Below are positions 24,886-34,253 of a stretch of DNA of 64,000 nucleotides, in pieces. Made by a program: the position numbers and the translations under genes. The first letter of the stretch is position 1. Each line of letters starts with the position of its first letter. The notes under the pieces were generated by a model, which saw nothing but the letters and a program-made list of their open reading frames with translations, was not told where the DNA came from and did not search any database. The stretch lies in NCBI GenBank assembly GCA_030587405.1, contig JAUQZD010000050.1, positions 1 to 64,000 of the forward strand, written 5' to 3'. Origin of the DNA: Candidatus Freyrarchaeum guaymasense. Lineage in GTDB: Archaea; Asgardarchaeota; Jordarchaeia; Jordarchaeales; Freyrarchaeaceae.

Positions 24886-25722
24886 CTAGACCGCTTTTAA
24901 AACGCCCGTATTCTTCAACGTCCTATAGTACTTCACGAGAAGGGAGATCTGACGGGGTGTCGCTGAGAGGAGGGCGTCCTTCAACGTGTCGTGGCTGTTA
25001 AGGGAGTCTATGAGGAGTGCAAGCTCACCGTTTAAGCTGTGCTTTGCTAGAAGGGCGGCTCTAGTAGCCTTCACTCGCTTGTTTAGGTCTGAGAACACGC
25101 TGGCGGAGTTTGAAGTGTAGAAGAAGGGAGTCGAGGCTATTGAGGCTAAAACAGCTTGAACTACAGGATTTCCAACTATGTCTGGTTCAGCTAGCGTAGC
25201 TTGGGTGAGAAGCTCCTGCATGGCTTGGAAGAAGTCTCTATGCCACCCGAGCATCCTTGCGATGATCATTCTGTTAGCACCCGATGAAAGAATCCAGAAT
25301 TCGCGGCCGTCCAGTGAGGCAATCCTGGCTGTGTCGGCGTGAGGAAGAACTTCCTCGGGCTCGGTTGCCAAGCGCCAATATGAGTCACAGTATAGTTTGT
25401 TGTTCCAGTTCGCGAAGAGCATGTTCACGTTCGAGTCGACTAGGGCTTTCGCCTTCACCCTTCTCCAGTTTTGCTTTGCCAGCCGCGTCTTCACGACTGG
25501 ATAGGTGTAGGAGGCTCTAGCTGACCCGCGCTTATCCACGTATACGACGAGTATGTGGTCTCCGTGATCCCAGCTTACAGGGGCTACGCCGCTCTTCTTA
25601 AGCTGGTCGTTGAACCATGATAGGCGCTCGCCTTTAAGGTCTACTTCGTGGTATACGTCCCCGCACACGTTGCAGCTAGCTTTGACCTTAAGCTTCAAAG
25701 CGTCCTCCTCCCTTTTTTCCAA
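24886..25722 (-). CDS. Uncharacterised protein with N-terminal CxxC
   Basis: A 278-residue protein that I do not recognise. It begins with KVKASCNVCGDVYHEVDLKG, a CxxC knuckle, and continues with WDHGDHILVVYVDKRGSARA, two beta strands with a His/Asp-rich turn. The middle has two Trp/Tyr-rich segments (MLFANWNNKLYCDSYWRLAT, FWILSSGANRMIIARMLGWH). The C-terminal third is helical (TRAALLAKHSLNGELALLID). There are no membrane segments. The start is TTG 25722. It is the first gene of the minus-strand run and diverges from the coiled-coil gene across a 100-base spacer. Confidence 0.5.
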   Translation of the reverse strand: MEKREEDALKLKVKASCNVCGDVYHEVDLKGERLSWFNDQLKKSGVAPVSWDHGDHILVVYVDKRGSARASYTYPVVKTRLAKQNWRRVKAKALVDSNVNMLFANWNNKLYCDSYWRLATEPEEVLPHADTARIASLDGREFWILSSGANRMIIARMLGWHRDFFQAMQELLTQATLAEPDIVGNPVVQAVLASIASTPFFYTSNSASVFSDLNKRVKATRAALLAKHSLNGELALLIDSLNSHDTLKDALLSATPRQISLLVKYYRTLKNTGVLKAV

Positions 25723-25822
25723 AGAAAGGACGTCACTTTCCCCTTTAAACCCCCAAAATCAAAGGAGGGAAGAGTTAAGTAGTAGTTTGGAAATCTCTTA
25801 GAGAGAGGCTGAGGGGAGCGGT

Positions 25823-27343
25823 ATGCCGGTGTCTATTTTATCTATCCCGTTCGTGCTTCAAAGAGGGAAAGTATACCGTCCTAGTGAGGGGGAATACGTT
25901 GAGATAGCCCTGGCGCTTCGAGAAATATGGAGAAGAGCCCCTAAAGATTACGAGCTGGCTGAAGTTTCAAGATTCTTCTCGGCGGTACACTTAGTTCAGG
26001 TAGATGGAGGCAACATGGTGGCTATTAATTCCTCGGCTTCATGGTCTGAGGGTGTTAAGTGTAGCTTAGGGGTGCCGCCTCCACCATATGATCAGCTTAA
26101 ATCGAACGAGTTGCAGGATTTCGTCGCTGGCTTAGAGAGATATGTTTCACTGGTGAAGGACGGTCTCAAGCTGTCGAAGATAGAATTGAAAGGGATACTG
26201 TTTGGGGGGGTGCTATCGGAGTTAAAGGAGCGGCTTTCCTTCTTAGAAGAGTGGAGGGTTAATCCTGACGAGGTTGTCCCTGCAGAAGTAACTCTAGACG
26301 TCGTTTGCAGAAATTCAGCAATCACCCAGTTTCTTACAGACGAGAAGGTGGATGACGCTTCTGGGGAGTATAGGAGGTTTACTGCTTTCCTAGAGGAAAG
26401 ACTTGATTTCTTTAGGAGGAAGGTGGAGGAGGTTGAGGCGGATGTGGAAAGAGAGAGGAGAAGGCTGAGGGAGAAAGCTGAGAGGGAGATAAGCAGGGCT
26501 AGCCAGGAGATGGAGGATGAAATTAAAAGAATAGATAGGGAGAAGTTTGGCGGGGTTCCTCCTAGGATCACGGTGCTTTCACGGTACGCTAAGAGGGTAG
26601 AGGGTAAGCTTACGGGTTTATCCTCTGTAAGCGAGCCTGAAGACATGCTGGATAAGCTTGGGGATGCCATAGAGTTTTTAGAGGAAATCTTGGAGAAGCT
26701 GGTTTCCCTAGAGAGGAAGTGCGAAAACTACCTTAAGCAGAAGGAGAGGTTTGAAGCGGAAAAGGAGAGAAGGAAGAGGAGAGAGGAAAAAAGGTTTCAG
26801 AAAAGGAGGAAGAGGATTCTTAACGAGTTTGAGAGGGAGGTGGCGAGGATGGACTTGGACGTTGAAAGGGTTAAGGAGCTCCTTTTTAAGGCTATGACGC
26901 TAAGAGAGGAGTATGTAGCATCCTTCCAGAAGTGGTTGCCTCGTGCTAAGAGAGGGGTTGAGGAGAACAGGCGGTTCCTTCTCTCTTCCAGTACTGTCCA
27001 GGTGGATGCTCCGGTAACCGTTTACGTCCCGTTTTTTGCTGCGAAGGTTCGCAGGGATAGGAGGGAGGAGGTTATAGTTATTCCACCTTTAACCATAGAT
27101 GAGGCAGGAGGAATTCAGGCCTCAAGAAACCTAGAGAAGACGGTGAGAGGAAGTCTGGAAAGAAGGAAAAGCCTACAGTTCATCTCGACTGGCATGAAAA
27201 GGTTTAATTACTTGTTAAATCCGAAGGTGGCGGAGCTGTTCTCTAGGGGTTTAGAGCTGCTCTCAAAAAAGAACCTTGTAAGGGAAAGAGAGGAGAAGGC
27301 TATTAGAACATTTTATGACCGCTTCTTGAAGCCTGCCTTCTAA
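25823..27343 (+). CDS. Large coiled-coil protein next to the GCS2 fusion gene
   Basis: A 506-residue protein with a globular start (about 1-130), a long charged coiled coil (about 185-345, for example KVEEVEADVERERRRLREKA and CENYLKQKERFEAEKERRKR) and a mixed C-terminal part with VQVDAPVTVYVPFFAAKVRR and EEVIVIPPLTIDEAGGIQAS. The end is helical. I recognise no family. No Walker motifs are seen, so it is not an SMC-type ATPase. It precedes the ligase fusion gene by about 100 bases on the same strand and probably acts with it, perhaps as a scaffold. Confidence 0.55.
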   Translation: MPVSILSIPFVLQRGKVYRPSEGEYVEIALALREIWRRAPKDYELAEVSRFFSAVHLVQVDGGNMVAINSSASWSEGVKCSLGVPPPPYDQLKSNELQDFVAGLERYVSLVKDGLKLSKIELKGILFGGVLSELKERLSFLEEWRVNPDEVVPAEVTLDVVCRNSAITQFLTDEKVDDASGEYRRFTAFLEERLDFFRRKVEEVEADVERERRRLREKAEREISRASQEMEDEIKRIDREKFGGVPPRITVLSRYAKRVEGKLTGLSSVSEPEDMLDKLGDAIEFLEEILEKLVSLERKCENYLKQKERFEAEKERRKRREEKRFQKRRKRILNEFEREVARMDLDVERVKELLFKAMTLREEYVASFQKWLPRAKRGVEENRRFLLSSSTVQVDAPVTVYVPFFAAKVRRDRREEVIVIPPLTIDEAGGIQASRNLEKTVRGSLERRKSLQFISTGMKRFNYLLNPKVAELFSRGLELLSKKNLVREREEKAIRTFYDRFLKPAF

Positions 27344-27449
27344 GCGGGGAACAGCTCCGTGGGTTAGTGGGGGATGGAGAAAGGTTTATCGCCTCTAGGA
27401 TCCTTTAACCTTTAAGGGGACTGTTTCTTTCTTAAAGGCGTGATTGGAA

Positions 27450-30400
27450 ATGGCGAAGCTTCCCTTCACCCAAGGAGTAGAAATGGAGGTCCAGGTCGTC
27501 GACGAGAAGGGACGTCTCCTCCAAGGAGGAAGGCTCGTACGTGTCTGGGACCACCTCATGAAAAATGCCGCTAACATCCTTCAGAAAACCGTGTCAAGGG
27601 AGAAGGGGCTGGATTTTACAAGTAAAATTTTAGGGGTTACGCTTAAGGAAAAGGAAAGGAGGGGGAGGAGACTTCCTTACGTGGTTGTTTCCTATAAGAC
27701 GGATAAGGGTAGGATCGAGGTTGACGTCTTCGGTCCTGACCCGAACGTGAGTCAGATAACGTGGATCCTAGAGCTTGTAACCCCCCCATGTGAGTCGATG
27801 GAAGAGCTTTCATGGTGGATAAAGACGCTTTACAAGGTGGCTTTCGCCGCTCTTCCGCGAGGCTACAACTTGATATCCATAGGGTTTAACCCTCTTGAGG
27901 AGGAGTACAGGAGCGGGGTAACGTTCGGCGACCACTACCATATAGGCGTTAATGACGGAAAGGAGAAGGCCGCCGTATACAACATGATTCGAGCCTTCAT
28001 ACCCCATCTGATAGCTTTAACGGTAAACTCACCATTCATGAACGGGAAGCCCACCGGAGTGGTTAGGGTTCGAAGAAGGGGGAGAACAAGCATCATAGGG
28101 AGGGACTGTGTACGCGACTTAAGGCTTAAGTACAACACTGGACAGACGGGGCCGGCAGACAAGGATCACTATGTCCCCTACCTTGAAGTACTGAACAGGA
28201 AGACCTTTGATGAAACAGTCATGAGGGAGCCGCCTGACGACAGGTACGTTGACGTCTTCCCCTTTACAGAGTACGGGACAATAGAAGTTCGTGTTTTCGA
28301 CGCACAGTTCAGCGTAGCTAGGCGGCTCGCCGTAGCAGCACTCTTACAGGCGTTAGCCCTCAAAGCAGTAAAAATCGTGAGGAAAGGCGGAAAGATCCCG
28401 AACGTGTCCTCAGCTACCCTAGTGGAGAACAGGGAGAAAGCAGTACTTTACGGTTTGCTGGGCAAGTTTTTCCCCGACAGGGGGCTTGAGAAGCATGACC
28501 GAGGATTTGCGGAGAAGTATAACATAAACCCGGCTGGAAAGCCGAATTCCAAGCTCTTCGAGGCAGCCCAAGGAATGATAGAGTTCATCAGAGAAGAAAT
28601 AAATGAACTTGGATACTGGGACTACCTAAAACCCGTCTTGGTGTCTGTTTACGGATCCAGCAGGGTTGAGCCGCCCTGTGCGCCAGCCGACTTCCTTCTC
28701 TACCTTTACGATGCCTCAGCGTCTAGGATTGACAGGACTATTTCGCACCTTATGGAGATGACGAGAAAGTACTGTATAGGGGATGGAGACCCGCTAGTCG
28801 CAGCCTTCGGAGAAGCGGAAGAGTTCGAGGTGGCTGAAAGGAGGAAGGCGGCAGTTAACGTGAAGGCTATGGCAAGCGTCACCGCTACGCGGGTAGTTGC
28901 AGGAGAGCGGATCCCATTCACGCTGGAGGTGACCGGTAGTGCCCCCGTGAAGGGGACGCTGATAGCCAAGGTTGTTTTAGAGGGGGGAGCCGTTCTTAGA
29001 ACGGCTGTGAAGAGGGTGGAAATCCCTGGGAACGGTGTTCTCAAGGTGACGGGGGGGCAGCTCCCCCTAGAGGTGCCATTCGCCGCGTTTCAAGGTAAGA
29101 GAAGGTGCCGTTTAAAGTTCATCTTGAAGGACGAAGTGAGAAACGAGCTTTGTGAGGTAGAAACCAAGACGTTCACCGCCATCGCCACCCCCATCATCAG
29201 GATCCTCCCGGTCAGCATCCCCAAGAAAATCGTGGAGAGGAGGAGGGGAGAGATAAAGTTGAGAGTGGAGGCGCAGACGGCGGAGTTTAAGGGGAGGTAT
29301 CAGGTTAGGGCATACTTGAGGGAGGGGGATAAGGCTAAGCTCTTGGCGGCGAAGCACGTGTCTTTCCCAACAACTTTAACACTATCTCTCCCAGCGGCTA
29401 GAGCAGGGGAATATACAGTTAAAGTACAGGTCTTCTACAGGGAGAAACTGGTGGCGGAGTACGAGTCATCACCCATAATTGTTCAGGAAGAAAAAACGGA
29501 GAGGAAAGCTAAAATTGAAAGGAGAGGGGTTCCTGTCGCCAAGGAGGAAGCCCGGCTGATTAGGGTAGTTGTACCTGTGAAGGAGAGGGAAGAGCGGCGG
29601 GAGGTGGAGAAAGCGAAGCCTCAAGTGACGGTGAGGAGGGAGGAACCCGCCCGGGTTAGAGGAGCGGGGAAGGAGGCACGAGCTACTGTTAAAAGAAGGC
29701 AGGGGAGGGTGGAGGAAAGGCGCTTATTGACCGTTCCAGAACCCGCACAGGCTGTTCCACCCTTTAGAGTCAAGAGTAAGGGGAGGGTGCGTGTTTCACG
29801 TGCACTTGACGTCTCCCATGTAGCCCTTAAACCCAAGGTAGCACTAGACGAGAAAGTATCTAAGAGCAGGGTGCAGTGGGGGGAAACATGCAGGGTTGTT
29901 TTTAACGTAAGGAACTTGAACCCAGACTTGCCTGGCCCGTTCTGGGTCCGGGTCCTAGTGGTCGACTCCGAAGTTAAACAGTTGGATCACAGGGAAATCG
30001 TTGTTCACGACTCGAGGAGATTAACGTATAAAGTTAAAGCCGGCCGAGACGTCAAAGCCGGCAAGTTTAGGGTTAGATGTGAAATACTTTATGACGGGGT
30101 GGTCGTCGCCCAAGGGCAGACGCGGATCATAGAGGTGGCGCCGCTGTCGGCAAGGAAGACTGTTAAGGTTCTAGGAGTAGAAGCCCCCAAGGCGATCGTA
30201 CCCGTAGATGCTGCGGTGTTTAAGGTTAGAGTTGAAGTTAGAGGGGTAATCACTCCTGTTAGGGTTTCCCTGACTGCAGCCACGTCTAAAAGCTCCAGCG
30301 TTCAGGAGTATTCGTTAACGAATGGGAGGTACGTTCTCCCCATTAGCATAGGCACGGAGGGCGTTAAAGGCGAGGAGGCCGCCGTGAACCTGAAAGTTAA

Positions 30401-31130
30401 AGTGGAGAACGTTAAGGTTTACGAGAGGAAGCTTACGATCCCAGTTTTACCCGAGCCCCCCGTAAACGTTCATGGATTAACAATCCAGAAAGCTTCCGTG
30501 CAGGCGGGAGAGAACGTGAAATACCACTTAAGACTGCGCAACGTCGGGGATGGAAGAGTTAGGGTGAGAGGAGAAGTTCGGGTATGCTCCCTGACGGGGG
30601 AAGGAGGAAAGGAGGGGTTTAGTATGGTCATAGAGCCTAAAGGAAGAGAGGATGTCTATGGTGAAATCGAGGTTCCACCATGGCTCGTAGAGGAGAAAAT
30701 CTACCTGCTGGCCACCTTAAGCTACAAGGGAAAAGAGGCTAATTACGTGCAACAGAGGGCTACGCAAACGGTAGATGTTACCCCTCCGTTAAGACCACTA
30801 GTAAAGGTCAAGGTTAGGGATGCCGCTATACCCACGCTGACAAGAGAAGGAGACAAGATAAAAGTTAACTTGCTCGTGGAAAAGAGAATTAAGGAAACAG
30901 TTAGGATACGCCTAGTGGCTGAGAGCCCCCTAGGCGTTAAGGAAATCTGGAGTGGAAAGATCAAAGACGAAAAGAAAGACATCGGACCAATAGAATGGAT
31001 TGCCCCCAGCGTTCCCTACAGAATGGAGTTTGACCTGAAGGCTAAGGTTGACATTAATAAGCGAGAGCTTCCACCTAACATAATAGACGCCTTCAGCAAG
31101 AAGGTTATCATAGTAAAAAGGAGGAAATGA
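27450..31130 (+). CDS. GCS2-type carboxylate-amine ligase fused to beta-sandwich repeats
   Basis: A 1226-residue fusion. The first ~460 residues match glutamate-cysteine ligase family 2: FTQGVEMEVQVVDEKGR, ILELVTPPCESMEELSWWIK, GDHYHIGVNDGKEKAAVYNM, ALTVNSPFMNGKPTG and EYGTIEVRVFDAQFSVARRL. These enzymes join a carboxylate to an amine using ATP. The remaining ~760 residues look like five or six beta-sandwich (Ig/CARDB-like) modules, for example VTATRVVAGERIPFTLEVTG, VPVDAAVFKVRVEVRGVITP and VQAGENVKYHLRLRNVGDGR. A charged linker lies near residues 660-760. There is no signal peptide, so it should be cytoplasmic. I chose ATG 27450. This architecture is unknown to me. Confidence 0.75.
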   Translation: MAKLPFTQGVEMEVQVVDEKGRLLQGGRLVRVWDHLMKNAANILQKTVSREKGLDFTSKILGVTLKEKERRGRRLPYVVVSYKTDKGRIEVDVFGPDPNVSQITWILELVTPPCESMEELSWWIKTLYKVAFAALPRGYNLISIGFNPLEEEYRSGVTFGDHYHIGVNDGKEKAAVYNMIRAFIPHLIALTVNSPFMNGKPTGVVRVRRRGRTSIIGRDCVRDLRLKYNTGQTGPADKDHYVPYLEVLNRKTFDETVMREPPDDRYVDVFPFTEYGTIEVRVFDAQFSVARRLAVAALLQALALKAVKIVRKGGKIPNVSSATLVENREKAVLYGLLGKFFPDRGLEKHDRGFAEKYNINPAGKPNSKLFEAAQGMIEFIREEINELGYWDYLKPVLVSVYGSSRVEPPCAPADFLLYLYDASASRIDRTISHLMEMTRKYCIGDGDPLVAAFGEAEEFEVAERRKAAVNVKAMASVTATRVVAGERIPFTLEVTGSAPVKGTLIAKVVLEGGAVLRTAVKRVEIPGNGVLKVTGGQLPLEVPFAAFQGKRRCRLKFILKDEVRNELCEVETKTFTAIATPIIRILPVSIPKKIVERRRGEIKLRVEAQTAEFKGRYQVRAYLREGDKAKLLAAKHVSFPTTLTLSLPAARAGEYTVKVQVFYREKLVAEYESSPIIVQEEKTERKAKIERRGVPVAKEEARLIRVVVPVKEREERREVEKAKPQVTVRREEPARVRGAGKEARATVKRRQGRVEERRLLTVPEPAQAVPPFRVKSKGRVRVSRALDVSHVALKPKVALDEKVSKSRVQWGETCRVVFNVRNLNPDLPGPFWVRVLVVDSEVKQLDHREIVVHDSRRLTYKVKAGRDVKAGKFRVRCEILYDGVVVAQGQTRIIEVAPLSARKTVKVLGVEAPKAIVPVDAAVFKVRVEVRGVITPVRVSLTAATSKSSSVQEYSLTNGRYVLPISIGTEGVKGEEAAVNLKVKVENVKVYERKLTIPVLPEPPVNVHGLTIQKASVQAGENVKYHLRLRNVGDGRVRVRGEVRVCSLTGEGGKEGFSMVIEPKGREDVYGEIEVPPWLVEEKIYLLATLSYKGKEANYVQQRATQTVDVTPPLRPLVKVKVRDAAIPTLTREGDKIKVNLLVEKRIKETVRIRLVAESPLGVKEIWSGKIKDEKKDIGPIEWIAPSVPYRMEFDLKAKVDINKRELPPNIIDAFSKKVIIVKRRK

Positions 31131-31166
31131 TGATTCCTTCTTTCCACGTTCTAAGGTTGCGGGAAG

Positions 31167-32492
31167 TTAGAGTTCGCTTGCCTCGGCGAACTGCGAAGGT
31201 GTGGTCCTAACGGATATGGCAAAACGCTGTGCTAGGAGATCGTACCAACGTGTTAGGTCGCCGAAGTCGTCTGCCTTGAAGAACTCACCCCTACCGATCT
31301 CGGCTAACCTACGCATGAGCTCTACGTCCGCCTCGCCTATCCCAATAGTGTAGAGGACCCACTCCGGCCTTCCGGAGAAGTAGTTCCTTACCACCGGTAT
31401 TGGATTAACAGGTATCCCAGCCGCCTCATCGCCAGTGTTAGGGTAGCCATCCGAGAGGAGCACGAACATCACCGGGTTTGGCTTTCCTGTTTTTGGGTTT
31501 GGCGGGAACCTTTCAGCGAGTTCGGCTGCTGTTTTTAGGGCGCCGCTCATGAACGTTAACCCGCTTCCCTCTTGACACCTCTCTAATATGTACTCGCCTA
31601 TAACTTCGAGGCCGAGCGCCCTGCTCTCGCCAGTACACTTAATTACTGTGGTTGTGTTGCCATCCTGATCTGTTATCGTTAACGGTTCTACTTGGTCGGC
31701 GAACGTTATCACTTGAACGTTTTCACCCCATCCTCTCCCGATCTTGAGGGAGAGGTAGAGCAGCGTCGCTAAGGCGGCGGCCTTTATCCTGCTGACCATG
31801 CCGCCTTCCTCCATTCCTATTAGGAATTCTTGGAGGCGAGGCGTCTCTCTCATGCCTTTTCTAAGTCCCTCTATTGCGCCGTCAACGTTCTTAACTTTCA
31901 TGTCCTTCTTTTGCATGGAGCCCGAAACATCGATCATGAGGATGGCGTTAAACGTCATGTCTAAGGCGGGGACTATCTCGAAGGTTACCTCGTGCCCGGT
32001 CGGGTCGACTATTCCGACATCTTCACCGTAGAGTTCAGGTTTGGTGGATTGGACTCTGAGCTTGATGTGGCCGCACTCGGCGTCTCGCCAGCTCAACTCA
32101 AGGTTCCTGTATATGGGTCTCTTTTTGAGTATTCGTGCTAGTTCGCCTACATGATCTGCGACCCACACGACCACGTCCTCCGTCGACTGGCCTTCCATTG
32201 GTTCAACGCCGAGCTGAACGAATTTTATTCCACCTGTGACTTTCTTCTTCTTGACGGTGACGGTGTCTCCCTCGGAGACGTTTGCGGAGTCTAGGACGTC
32301 CTCGTCGATCATGATGTATCCTTCAGGGCAGTCTTCTCTTGACATGACCTGCACGGCCCCCCAGTCCTCGTACTCGTTAATGAAAACCACCACGTCGAAG
32401 TCGTCGACGCCAAGCTGGTTCATGTCGTTCTTGTTCATGAATGCACGTCCATCGGCGGCTCCTGCGTTGACGACCTCAAGTTTGACAGACAT
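31167..32492 (-). CDS. Cdc48-N-like double-psi barrel fused to a von Willebrand A domain
   Basis: The N-terminal ~85 residues (KLEVVNAGAADGRAFMNKND, then CPEGYIMIDEDVLDSANVSE and GDTVTVKKKK) match the substrate-binding double-psi beta-barrel of Cdc48/VAT AAA ATPases, but no ATPase follows. Instead there is a vWA domain with a complete MIDAS metal site: DVSGS (Asp188, Ser190, Ser192), the Thr in GLTFMSG and Asp in LLSDGYPNTGDE. vWA domains bind protein partners. I chose ATG 32492 with a G-rich site upstream. An inverted repeat lies just upstream (32509-32530). It ends convergently 36 bases from the ligase fusion gene. Confidence 0.75.
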   Translation of the reverse strand: MSVKLEVVNAGAADGRAFMNKNDMNQLGVDDFDVVVFINEYEDWGAVQVMSREDCPEGYIMIDEDVLDSANVSEGDTVTVKKKKVTGGIKFVQLGVEPMEGQSTEDVVVWVADHVGELARILKKRPIYRNLELSWRDAECGHIKLRVQSTKPELYGEDVGIVDPTGHEVTFEIVPALDMTFNAILMIDVSGSMQKKDMKVKNVDGAIEGLRKGMRETPRLQEFLIGMEEGGMVSRIKAAALATLLYLSLKIGRGWGENVQVITFADQVEPLTITDQDGNTTTVIKCTGESRALGLEVIGEYILERCQEGSGLTFMSGALKTAAELAERFPPNPKTGKPNPVMFVLLSDGYPNTGDEAAGIPVNPIPVVRNYFSGRPEWVLYTIGIGEADVELMRRLAEIGRGEFFKADDFGDLTRWYDLLAQRFAISVRTTPSQFAEASEL

Positions 32493-32508
32493 AAAAACAT
32501 CCCCCCGC

Positions 32509-32530
32509 TTACACCTTTTAGTAGGTGTAA
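32509..32530 (-). promoter_or_regulatory. Inverted repeat in the leader of the vWA gene
   Basis: TTACACCT (32509-32516) and AGGTGTAA (32523-32530) form a perfect 8-base inverted repeat with a 6-base spacer, 16 bases upstream of the start codon. An A/T-rich stretch (TTTTTAACATTT on the minus strand) lies directly upstream and could be the TATA region, so the repeat would cover the transcription start. It may be a repressor site or a leader hairpin. The half-site TTACAC/GTGTAA also occurs in the palindromes at 6240-6379. Confidence 0.45.
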
Positions 32531-32633
32531 ATGTTAAAAAGTTTCTGGAAAACCCGTAATGGAGGAAAATGCGCATTCACAGTGTTTTACACGAAACTAT
32601 AAGTGCATGGAGGAAAGAAGATGGATGAACAAA

Positions 32634-34064
32634 CTACAGACGGCAGATTTTTTCCGTCAGTTTTTCGGCGTCGATACTGGAGGATGCTTCCACCGGCTTT
32701 CTGGTGAGGGAGAACCGTACGATTTCGAAGTACTGGCTTGAGTTATGGCTTCTTATTCTCAGGTTTGGAAGGAATGGTGGTTTGATTGGGATAGATATTA
32801 TCATGGCTTGTTCGGGATGTAGAAGGGACTTTTTAAAAAGGATGGCTCTCATTTGCCCTCCATCCATCTTGCCAAACGATGAAATGAAGCTTGAGGGGTC
32901 TATTCTCCCTCTTCCGGTGACGAGGGGGTCGTAGGTTAAACTGTTCACTTCCTTCCTACGTGCTTTTTCACTCAACCTGCGTTGTAGGGAGCTTAGGAAT
33001 GCGTCCTGTGCGGTTCCTTTAAGTGTCGCGAAAAATATTTCACCACGTGAACGGTGGATGTATGGTTTTATGAGTGATAGGGCGTTTGCTCCAAGTATTC
33101 TCTGGATGTCCATCCAAGACGCATCCGTTTCTTCATGGAATTCCCACGTTAAAAGGTAGGTTATAAAGTCTAAGGCTTGAGGGATTGTAAAGTAGTTGTA
33201 GTCTGTTCCGAAGAGTATTTTGCTTGACCAGCTGTCTTCAAGGTGGGATTTGAGCTTCCTGAAGAAAAGGGGGATGTCGTCCCCTCGCACTCCTGACGTG
33301 TCACCGTAAATGTTCGGGTCGCCGAGTATTTCGTAGAGTCCGTCCTTCGCGTATTCCATACATGAATGGCCGAGTATGATTGCGAAGTCCCCTCTTTTTG
33401 CTTCTCCACGTACTTCCTGTGTAAGCTGGTATATGTCCTCTGCTGTGGCGTAGTAGCGACAGTCGAACAGGACGGGCAGTCCATTGTTGACTGCGGCTAA
33501 GGTGACGTTCTTCACGTTCTTCGAGAGTATTTCGTCTAGAAAGTTCTGAGAGATCGGGTGAAGTTTCAATCCTCTTGCGCCGATCTCAGCACATCTTTCA
33601 ACTTCCTTAACGGCGTCTTCACCGTCATGCGGGTCAACCCTAATGAATCCCAAAAGACGTGGTGAAAATGGGAGGGTCAACGAGCGCTTTAGAATCAGGT
33701 TGTTAGGCTTCTGGAAGCTTGGCTTAGTAGAGTAGGCTCTAAAATCGTTAAATGGGAAAGCCACGAACTGGTCTACAGTCCACCCCCATGACCTTCCAAT
33801 GGCATCGTAGAATGGTTTTAATGGAGGGGGTGGCATAGTTAGGGGGGAAGCAGGTGTGAAACGATACTTATCAGGGGAGGAGTCTATGGAAGACCTTATT
33901 TCAAACTGGAGGCGATGGTAGAAGTCAATTGTCTGTCTAGGGGTGTTAGACCGGTAGGCTACTCCTCTGCCGTCCATTACTTCCTCTTTACCTAGGTGCG
34001 TATGGACGTCGACCACGAAGAATCCTATGGTTTTTCCCTCATCCTTATCGTTAAGGAGGAGCAA
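32634..34064 (-). CDS. Amidohydrolase 2 family protein (TIM-barrel metal hydrolase)
   Basis: The N-terminus FFVVDVHTHLGKEE holds the HxH metal motif. Later motifs of the amidohydrolase_2 (COG2159) group are GFIRVDPHDGEDAVKEVERC, ARGLKLHPISQNFLDEILSK, VLFDCRYYATAE, AIILGHSC, and KILFGTDYNYF with the final metal-binding Asp. Family members hydrolyse or decarboxylate ring carboxylates; the substrate here is unknown. The last 110 residues beyond LGANALSLIKPY have no clear counterpart in the family. It is a separate minus-strand gene next to the vWA gene. Confidence 0.75.
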   Translation of the reverse strand: MLLLNDKDEGKTIGFFVVDVHTHLGKEEVMDGRGVAYRSNTPRQTIDFYHRLQFEIRSSIDSSPDKYRFTPASPLTMPPPPLKPFYDAIGRSWGWTVDQFVAFPFNDFRAYSTKPSFQKPNNLILKRSLTLPFSPRLLGFIRVDPHDGEDAVKEVERCAEIGARGLKLHPISQNFLDEILSKNVKNVTLAAVNNGLPVLFDCRYYATAEDIYQLTQEVRGEAKRGDFAIILGHSCMEYAKDGLYEILGDPNIYGDTSGVRGDDIPLFFRKLKSHLEDSWSSKILFGTDYNYFTIPQALDFITYLLTWEFHEETDASWMDIQRILGANALSLIKPYIHRSRGEIFFATLKGTAQDAFLSSLQRRLSEKARRKEVNSLTYDPLVTGRGRIDPSSFISSFGKMDGGQMRAILFKKSLLHPEQAMIISIPIKPPFLPNLRIRSHNSSQYFEIVRFSLTRKPVEASSSIDAEKLTEKICRL

Positions 34065-34253
34065 CGTATCAAGCTCCAGCTATGCTCTCTACTTTGAACA
34101 GGTTCTCCACTGGAGAATTCTTCGAGGCAAGATTTACGTTTTCCTATCGTAGGGGATCTAGCTTAAAGAGGTTTACAGCTAACCTTTTTAGAGGAGAAAA
34201 CGTGAGTTTTGACTGAAAGCATTTTTAGCGTGAACGAGTTCGAGAGGGGGATC

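Noticed and set aside
27810..30982. Several minus-strand frames inside the ligase fusion gene
   Set aside because: These are antisense shadows of a strongly coding gene; none has a coherent domain.
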